From: WYZ-LMO2 sp038731605
GTDB lineage: Archaea; Halobacteriota; Archaeoglobi; Archaeoglobales; Archaeoglobaceae
DNA: 5,385 nucleotides
Direction of reading: 5' to 3'
Assembly: GCA_038731605.1 (NCBI GenBank)
Contig: JAVYQP010000018.1
Location: forward strand, 1-5,385
In this document: one piece after another, positions 1 to 4,530 of the stretch
Layout: each line of letters starts with the position of its first letter
Position numbering within the stretch: position 1 is the first letter of the stretch
Program-made: the position numbers and the translations under genes
Notes under the pieces: model-generated
The model's input: the letters and a program-made list of their open reading frames with translations, nothing else
What the model was told of the DNA's origin: nothing
Databases searched by the model: none

Positions 1-1454
1 AGAACGTGGTCGAGATGGATCTGAACCCAGTTTTCGCGAACGAAAATGGTTGCTTCGTCGCAGATGCGAGGATTCTCAAGGGGAAAAGGAAGAGATTCTC
101 GACCGTTGCAAGGGACATAGGCTTTTTCTTCAACCCGAAAAGCGTCGCTGTCGTTGGTGCGTCGAGGAGTATTGGTAAGCCTGGGAATAGAATAGTCGAG
201 AATCTGGGAGTTCTCGAGTTCAAGGGCAGGGTTTATCCGGTAAATCCCTCTGCGGATGAGATTCATGGATACAAGTGCTACCCTTCGATCAAAGACGTGC
301 CCGAGAGCATCGATATAGCGATAATTGCGGTGCCGTCGAAAAATGCGGTGGAAATTGTAAAGGATTGCGCAGAAAAGGGTGTTAAGGGAATCGTCGTCAT
401 AAGTGGTGGGTTCGCTGAGGGCTGGGAGAGAGGGAAGGAGATTGAGGAGAGAATCGTTGAGATTGCAAAGGAGAAGGGGATAAGGATAATAGGTCCGAAC
501 ACGATGGGAGTTCTCGATCCGGAAACTGGTTTTACTTCGTTCTTCTCGATTCTCAGGAAGATAAAGTCTGGGAACATCGGAATAATCTCGCAAAGTGGAG
601 CGTTCGCAAACTTTGCGCTTCTTTCCCTTTACCACCTTGGGGTTAGTAGAGTTGTGGCGATAGGGAACAAGTGCGACGTGAACGAGATCGATGCACTCGA
701 CTTTTTGCTCAGAGACGAGAAAACGAAAGTCATCGCAATGTATTTAGAGGGATTCACAGATGGCAGAAGGCTTTTTGAACTTCTGAGCACGGCGAAGAAG
801 CCTGTTGTCGTTCTCAAATCTGGAAGAACCGAAGGCGGCAAAAGGAGTGCAATGAGCCACACTGCTTCGATCTCGACAAGTGATGATATCTTTGAAGCTG
901 TTTGCAAACAGGCAAAAGTCGTAAAGGTTAGAGACTACGAAGAGCTCATAGATACAGTTAAAGCCCTTGCTCTAAACCCGATTCCAAAGGGGGATCGTGT
1001 CGCAGTTGTTCAGCCTTCCGGAGCAGAGTGTGTGATGTCTGCGGATGCGGTCGAGGAGTCTGGGCTCAAACTTGCGAAGTTCTCGGAAAAAACGATTGAG
1101 AGACTCTACGAGCTCGCTCCAGAATGGCATTCGATAAACAACCCGATCGACTTGTATCCGATCATCGAGAAATCTGGCGACAGAGTTTTCTTTGATGTGC
1201 TGAAGCTTTTGTGTGAGGATGAAAAAGTGGATGCGATCGTCTCCGGAGTTTTCATACCAAGCCTTCTTGTCCTCGATCTCGACTTGAGCTGGCTCAAAGA
1301 ATACTCGAAACCGATCCTCTTTACGCTAAAAGACGATTTGGAACCGCTGAGGGAAGTCAAGCGGAGAGTGGAAAATTTCTTCCCTGTCTACACGACCCCC
1401 GAAAGAGCTGTGAGAGCGTTGAAGAACATGCTAATCTTTTCGAAGAAGTTTTGA
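1..1454 (+). CDS. ADP-forming acyl-CoA (acetyl-CoA) synthetase, beta-alpha fusion, 5'-partial
   Basis: This enzyme should interconvert acyl-CoA + ADP + Pi with the free acid + CoA + ATP, the archaeal route for making ATP from thioesters in the cytoplasm. The frame is open to the left edge (first whole codon at base 3), so the GTG at 6 is not the start. Residues below are counted from that GTG. Residues 4-9 (MDLNPV) followed by 'VADARIL' are the typical end of an ATP-grasp beta domain. After a basic linker comes a Rossmann CoA-binding domain (about 41-140, VAVVGASR), then succinyl-CoA-synthetase-like ligase domains with GPNTMG (163-168), ISQSGA (194-199), the likely partner Glu in YLEG (E248), and SHTAS with the expected phosphorylated histidine H285. 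A C-terminal flavodoxin-like ligase domain contains NNPIDL (379-384). All landmark residues of the alpha part are present. Roughly 200 residues of ATP-grasp should lie left of the window. The substrate (acetate, branched-chain or aryl acid) cannot be told from sequence. An acyltransferase-type relative is less likely because no GNAT domain is seen at this end. Confidence 0.9.
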   Translation, partial: NVVEMDLNPVFANENGCFVADARILKGKRKRFSTVARDIGFFFNPKSVAVVGASRSIGKPGNRIVENLGVLEFKGRVYPVNPSADEIHGYKCYPSIKDVPESIDIAIIAVPSKNAVEIVKDCAEKGVKGIVVISGGFAEGWERGKEIEERIVEIAKEKGIRIIGPNTMGVLDPETGFTSFFSILRKIKSGNIGIISQSGAFANFALLSLYHLGVSRVVAIGNKCDVNEIDALDFLLRDEKTKVIAMYLEGFTDGRRLFELLSTAKKPVVVLKSGRTEGGKRSAMSHTASISTSDDIFEAVCKQAKVVKVRDYEELIDTVKALALNPIPKGDRVAVVQPSGAECVMSADAVEESGLKLAKFSEKTIERLYELAPEWHSINNPIDLYPIIEKSGDRVFFDVLKLLCEDEKVDAIVSGVFIPSLLVLDLDLSWLKEYSKPILFTLKDDLEPLREVKRRVENFFPVYTTPERAVRALKNMLIFSKKF

Positions 1455-1474
1455 GAAAAATTTTTAATATTTTT
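1453..1474 (+). promoter_or_regulatory. Putative BRE/TATA promoter of thymidylate kinase
   Basis: A purine-rich BRE-like stretch (GAGAAAAA, 1453-1460) is followed by an AT-rich TATA-like box (TTTAATAT, 1463-1470). The box is centred about 23-24 bases before the GTG at 1490, which fits transcription starting at or next to the start codon. It overlaps the stop codon of the preceding gene, and its T-runs (1461-1465, 1471-1474) could also help terminate that upstream transcript. Assigned by pattern only. Confidence 0.5.
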
Positions 1475-1489
1475 GGAACTTCGCATGTT

Positions 1490-2080
1490 GTGTGTCTCAT
1501 CGCAATTGAAGGCATCGACGGTAGTGGGAAGACAACGATAGCACAACATTTGTGCAACTTCCTTTCAAGCCTCGGCTACGATTGCGTCGTGTTCAAAGAG
1601 CCGTCGGACAGCGTTTATGGGGAGAGGATAAGATCAAGTAAGCAGAGACTCAGCGCAGAGGAAGAACTCCAGCTCTTCATCCTCGACAGAGAGATCGACG
1701 TCCGTGAGAGAATCCTCCCAGCGTTGCAGAGCGGTAAGATCGTGATTATGGACCGCTATTATTACTCGAACATCGCTTACCAGTCGTGTCGTGGGATAGA
1801 TGCGGAAAAGATACGAGAGATGAACGAATCGTTCGCTCCGAAGCCTGATCTCGTGATATTGCTCGATGTAAGTGTTGATATTGCACTGCAGAGGATCAGC
1901 GGGAGAAAGAGGTTGACGGTCTTTGAGGAGAAGGAATACTTGGAAAAAGTGAGGAAGAGATTTTTAGAGATCGCAGATGAGCGAACCAAAATTGTGGATG
2001 CTAAAAACGAGCTTGAAGACGTCAAAAGGAGAGTCGAAAAAATTGTTTTGGATTTTCTTAAAAAAGGCTGTAAAAATTAG
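1490..2080 (+). CDS. tmk: Thymidylate kinase (dTMP kinase)
   Basis: Phosphorylates dTMP to dTDP with ATP in the cytoplasm, feeding dTTP synthesis. From the GTG at 1490 it has 196 residues, within the usual Tmk size. The protein opens with a P-loop (EGIDGSGKTT, residues 7-16, Lys14), then 'DREIDVRERILPAL', the DRY motif at 88-90 followed by YSNIAYQ, which binds dTMP, and a basic lid region (ISGRKR) before the helical C-terminus. I chose GTG 1490 because archaeal Tmk proteins normally begin two to four residues before 'IAIEG' and because a TATA-like box lies about 23 bases upstream. A TTG at 1451 would add 13 unfamiliar residues and place that promoter inside the gene. No good Shine-Dalgarno is visible, which fits a leaderless message. 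The 3' end overlaps the convergent oxidoreductase gene by four bases. Confidence 0.95.
   Translation: MCLIAIEGIDGSGKTTIAQHLCNFLSSLGYDCVVFKEPSDSVYGERIRSSKQRLSAEEELQLFILDREIDVRERILPALQSGKIVIMDRYYYSNIAYQSCRGIDAEKIREMNESFAPKPDLVILLDVSVDIALQRISGRKRLTVFEEKEYLEKVRKRFLEIADERTKIVDAKNELEDVKRRVEKIVLDFLKKGCKN
2060..2076 (-). terminator. Putative oligo-T terminator of the oxidoreductase gene
   Basis: Directly after the TAA stop on the minus strand come two runs of T on the transcript strand (five T at 2076-2072, six T at 2065-2060). Archaeal RNA polymerase commonly terminates at such U-tracts without a hairpin. The site lies inside the end of the convergent thymidylate kinase gene. Pattern-based only. 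Confidence 0.4.
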
Positions 2081-3384
2081 AACCTGAGCGTTCTTGCGGA
2101 CACTATTATCGGATCCCAGATTGGCGTCAATGGCGGAGCGTATGCCAAGTCTGCGAAGAAAACATCCTTCGCTTTGAACTTCGCCTGTATCATCGCTGAG
2201 AAGACGTTTATTCGCATTGCAACCTCGCTACCAACCGCTTGAGCTCCGAGGATTCTGCCATCTTTGTCTGCAACGACCTTCAGCGTTATATCCCTGCCCC
2301 CGGGATAGTAGTGGACTCTTGTCTTCGCTTTTATCGTCGTTGTTTTGACTTCAAATCCCTCAGATCTTGCAGTCTTTTCGCTCAGCCCAGTAGAGCCGAT
2401 TTCGAGGTCGAAGAACTTCGTCAGCTGAGTCCCAAGCACACCTGGGAACTCAAGCTCGCCACCTGCAATGTTCACACCAGCGACATAGCCCATCTTGTTT
2501 GCGGACGGCGCCAAGGGTATCCACACCTTTTTCCCCGTGACCATGTGTTTCGTTTCTGCGCAGTCTCCTGCTGAGAACACGTTCTCAACGCTTGTTCTCA
2601 TCCTTTCATCGACCCAAATCGCCCCCGTCTCGCCGAGCTTGCATCCAAGCATCTTCGCAACTTCAACGTTTGGTCTAACGCCGGTCGCAACTATTGCGAG
2701 ATCGCATTCATAGCTTCCCTTGTCTGTCACCACACGCTCCACTTTGTCTTTACCTTCAAAGGCTTTAACCCCCTCGCCTAACCTCAGATCGACTCTCTTG
2801 CTCATCTCCGTTTTCACGATTTCTGCAACTTCTTTGTCGAGGTTTGGCAGTGGTTGGTCTAAGAACTCGACCACCGTCGTTTTCTTTCCAAGGCTCGCAA
2901 CCGCTTCCGCCATTTCAACGCCAAGGTAACCAGCTCCAACGATCACAACTCTTTTTGCCTCGTCGACCACTTTCTTAAGCTTCCCTGCGAACGCTGGATG
3001 GCGGATTGTTACGACGTTTTCGAGCTCAACCCCTTCTACCTTAGGAACCTTTGGCAACGCTCCGGTTGCAATCAGAAGCTTATCCCACTCGTATTTGCTC
3101 TCTTTTCCGTTCTCTCTTACCCGCACGTATCCTTCTCCCGCTTCAACTACCTTCGCATTTATTCGGACGTCTATGTTGCGCTCCTTTCTGAAAAATTCCA
3201 CGGGGTAATACATCAGGTGATCCGCTTTGCTTATCCCCTCGACAACGTATGGAATCCCGCAGGGCGCATGGCTGACGAAGTTCGTCTCCTCGAAAACAAT
3301 CACATCCCAATCAGGCTTCATCGCCTTTATCCTCGACGCCGCTGTCATTCCAGAGGCGCCACCACCCACGATTACGACCTTCAT
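2077..3384 (-). CDS. FAD-dependent NAD(P)H oxidase / CoA-disulfide reductase family protein (NoxA-like)
   Basis: A cytoplasmic flavoprotein of the pyridine nucleotide-disulfide oxidoreductase superfamily, 435 residues, a normal length for the CoADR/NADH oxidase group. It has an N-terminal FAD-binding GGGASG (8-13), the single redox cysteine Cys42 in 'APCGIPY' that defines the group, 'LLIATGA' (103-109), a second Rossmann motif for NAD(P)H (VGAGYLG, 149-155) with Glu173 at the end of the next strand, favouring NADH, a second FAD motif 'VFSAGDC' (269-275), and the C-terminal dimerisation domain ending in 'LAYAPPLTPIWDP' (413-425), whose tyrosine normally sits near the active-site cysteine of the partner subunit. 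Relatives reduce CoA disulfide, polysulfide/sulfur or oxygen; which applies here cannot be read from sequence. I took ATG 3384 because the Rossmann strand starts immediately (MKVVIVGGG). A start at 3402 would fall inside the promoter. Probably independently transcribed. Confidence 0.88.
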   Translation of the reverse strand: MKVVIVGGGASGMTAASRIKAMKPDWDVIVFEETNFVSHAPCGIPYVVEGISKADHLMYYPVEFFRKERNIDVRINAKVVEAGEGYVRVRENGKESKYEWDKLLIATGALPKVPKVEGVELENVVTIRHPAFAGKLKKVVDEAKRVVIVGAGYLGVEMAEAVASLGKKTTVVEFLDQPLPNLDKEVAEIVKTEMSKRVDLRLGEGVKAFEGKDKVERVVTDKGSYECDLAIVATGVRPNVEVAKMLGCKLGETGAIWVDERMRTSVENVFSAGDCAETKHMVTGKKVWIPLAPSANKMGYVAGVNIAGGELEFPGVLGTQLTKFFDLEIGSTGLSEKTARSEGFEVKTTTIKAKTRVHYYPGGRDITLKVVADKDGRILGAQAVGSEVAMRINVFSAMIQAKFKAKDVFFADLAYAPPLTPIWDPIIVSARTLRF

Positions 3385-3402
3385 AGAAAAAGTTCGTAGC
3401 AC

Positions 3403-3417
3403 TTATTTAATCTTTGC
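3403..3417 (-). promoter_or_regulatory. Putative TATA promoter of the NoxA-like gene
   Basis: Read on the minus strand, GCAAA then GATTAAATAA forms a BRE/TATA-like element (TATA part 3412-3403) centred about 22-25 bases before the ATG at 3384. It lies in the 36-base gap after the stop of the upstream Fe-S protein gene. No Shine-Dalgarno precedes the ATG, so a leaderless transcript is likely. Read-through from the upstream gene remains possible. Confidence 0.45.
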
Positions 3418-3420
3418 CGA

Positions 3421-3744
3421 TCATTCCAAATAGAACTTTGCGTGCCTGTCGGGCACCGCAACTGAAGAGTAATCTCGCTCATCCCTCTGATAAAGCCCAC
3501 AGTAGCATCTGCCAAACTCCTTTATGTCCTCTTCGGCGTAAACACAGGGGCAGATTATCAGTTTATCCACTTCTCTCCTACCAGTTGCAAGCCTACATGG
3601 ACAGATGGCGATCCCATATTTTTTTCTGTTCTCTAAGAGGCTCTTTGCGAAGTCGATCACGATTTCTCGATCTGGGTTTACCTTCCAGCCACGTTTATTT
3701 GCGATTCTTTCGAAGCTCTGGAGGTATTTCTCGATCTCCTCCAT
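3421..3744 (-). CDS. Ferredoxin:thioredoxin reductase catalytic-chain-like Fe-S protein
   Basis: Small 107-residue protein matching the catalytic (beta) chain of ferredoxin:thioredoxin reductase, which passes electrons one at a time from ferredoxin through a [4Fe-4S] cluster to a disulfide on thioredoxin or a similar partner. Six cysteines occur as CPC (48, 50), CPC (65, 67) and CYC (80, 82). By analogy with the cyanobacterial enzyme, C48, C65, C67 and C80 should hold the cluster, and C50 and C82 should form the redox-active disulfide. Two departures are visible: the spacings are 14 and 12 residues instead of 16 and 8, and Tyr81 replaces the histidine of the classical CHC. Archaeal ferredoxin-disulfide-reductase relatives act without the variable alpha chain, and no alpha gene is seen here. 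No signal peptide or membrane segment. The ATG at 3744 is supported by a TATA-like box 28 bases upstream. The gene precedes the NoxA-like disulfide reductase on the same strand. Confidence 0.88.
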   Translation of the reverse strand: MEEIEKYLQSFERIANKRGWKVNPDREIVIDFAKSLLENRKKYGIAICPCRLATGRREVDKLIICPCVYAEEDIKEFGRCYCGLYQRDERDYSSVAVPDRHAKFYLE

Positions 3745-3768
3745 GGAAACAGTGAGAGCAGAACGTAA

Positions 3769-3783
3769 TAATATTTTCGGAGG
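3769..3783 (-). promoter_or_regulatory. Putative BRE/TATA promoter of the FTR-like gene
   Basis: On the minus strand CCTCCGAAAATATTA combines a BRE-like CCGAAA with an AT-rich TATA-like box (AAATATTA, 3776-3769). The box is centred about 28 bases before the ATG at 3744, the spacing expected for a leaderless transcript. It sits in the 108-base divergent intergenic region shared with the siroheme synthase gene and is the best-looking promoter in the window. Confidence 0.55.
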
Positions 3784-3823
3784 AATTCTTGGTTTAGAAA
3801 CGCCAACGATTTCGGCGATAGAG

Positions 3824-3831
3824 TTAAATTT
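3824..3831 (+). promoter_or_regulatory. Putative TATA box of the siroheme synthase operon
   Basis: TTAAATTT lies centred about 25-26 bases before the ATG at 3853, pointing to a transcript starting close to the start codon. A GGAG at 3844-3847, five bases before the ATG, would instead be a Shine-Dalgarno if transcription began further upstream, so leaderless and leadered readings are both open here. This promoter would drive the siroheme synthase and the overlapping decarboxylase gene. Confidence 0.4.
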
Positions 3832-3852
3832 CTTCCTGAAAGTGGAGCTTGA

Positions 3853-4530
3853 ATGAGAATTCCACTGTTCATCGAGTTCCGGGGGAAGAAGGTTGCGGTA
3901 ATAGGTGGGGGAAACGTTGGAACTTCGAGGGCGAAAAAGTTCCTCGAAGTCGGTGCAGATGTGACTGTTTTCAGCTTAGAATTTTCAGAGGAACTTAAAA
4001 AGCTCGGAAGAGATGGAAAAATAAAGCTGGTGGAGAGAAAAGTAGAGGATCTCGAAAAAGAACTCTCGGAGTTCGACCTCGTAGTGGTTGCGATAGGAGA
4101 CAAAAGCCAGAACGTTCGATTCAAAGAGATCGCAAGGAAATACAAGTTCTTGCTCAACCTTGCGAACGATGCGAACGAAACCGAAGTCGTTGTCCCCTTT
4201 GAGGGCGGGAAGGATGGGATAAGGTTTGCTGTAACGACCGAGGGGAAAAGTGGCGTCGTAGCGAGGATCGTGAGGGACAAGTTCCAACAAATTCTCGAAA
4301 ACGATAGAACGATATTCACGTATCTAACTGCGATGGAACACTTGAAGACCTTCATGAAATCCCGGGAAATACCGATCAACGTCAGAATGCGAGTCTATGC
4401 GATTGCAGGTTCATCGGAGGAGTTGCTAAGACTTTCGGAACTCGGAAAAGTTGAAGAAGCAAAGAAACTCGTGGAAAGAATTGCAGAGGAGGAAGCAAGG
4501 AAAGGTGGTAGTCTTGAATCTGGATTTTGA
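3853..4530 (+). CDS. Siroheme synthase (precorrin-2 dehydrogenase / sirohydrochlorin ferrochelatase, Met8/CysG N-terminal type)
   Basis: Should oxidise precorrin-2 to sirohydrochlorin with NAD+ and probably insert Fe2+ to give siroheme, in the cytoplasm. The 225-residue protein has the family opening 'PLFIEFRGKKVAVIGGG', a Rossmann NAD site (GGGNVG, 18-23), the conserved 'NLANDAN' with the expected catalytic aspartate D106, then 'VTTEGKSGVVARIVRD' (128-142), the hallmark strand-helix segment, and a helical C-terminal dimerisation region. It has no methyltransferase domain, so it is not a full CysG; uroporphyrinogen methylation must come from another gene. The Asp-only active site does not reveal whether it chelates iron or only dehydrogenates. 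The start at ATG 3853 gives the usual N-terminus. Its 3' end overlaps the next gene, a siroheme decarboxylase, so its main role here is likely to supply siroheme for heme synthesis. Siroheme for sulfite or nitrite reductases would draw on the same pool. Confidence 0.9.
   Translation: MRIPLFIEFRGKKVAVIGGGNVGTSRAKKFLEVGADVTVFSLEFSEELKKLGRDGKIKLVERKVEDLEKELSEFDLVVVAIGDKSQNVRFKEIARKYKFLLNLANDANETEVVVPFEGGKDGIRFAVTTEGKSGVVARIVRDKFQQILENDRTIFTYLTAMEHLKTFMKSREIPINVRMRVYAIAGSSEELLRLSELGKVEEAKKLVERIAEEEARKGGSLESGF
4503..4508 (+). promoter_or_regulatory. Putative ribosome binding site of the decarboxylase gene
   Basis: AGGTGG, a close match to the archaeal Shine-Dalgarno core, lies five bases before the TTG at 4514 and inside the end of the siroheme synthase gene. 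It supports TTG 4514 as the start. A GAGGAGG at 4486-4492, 12 bases before the in-frame GTG at 4505, is the competing arrangement. Confidence 0.4.

Noticed and set aside
6..8. GTG as the start of the first gene
   Set aside because: The frame is open to the window edge and the first residues are the end of an ATP-grasp domain, so this is an internal valine.
1451..1489. TTG start giving thymidylate kinase 13 extra residues
   Set aside because: The extra residues match nothing usual in the family and would place the TATA-like box inside the coding region.
2239..3399. Several plus-strand open frames opposite the NoxA-like gene
   Set aside because: All lie antisense to a well-supported flavoprotein gene and show no domain or promoter support.
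3385..3402. Upstream ATG start for the NoxA-like gene
   Set aside because: Adds six residues before the Rossmann strand and overlaps the promoter; ATG 3384 gives the standard N-terminus.
3678..4379. Long minus-strand open frame opposite siroheme synthase
   Set aside because: The translation is serine/phenylalanine-rich with no recognisable domain; it is the antisense shadow of a clearly real gene and also overlaps the FTR-like gene.
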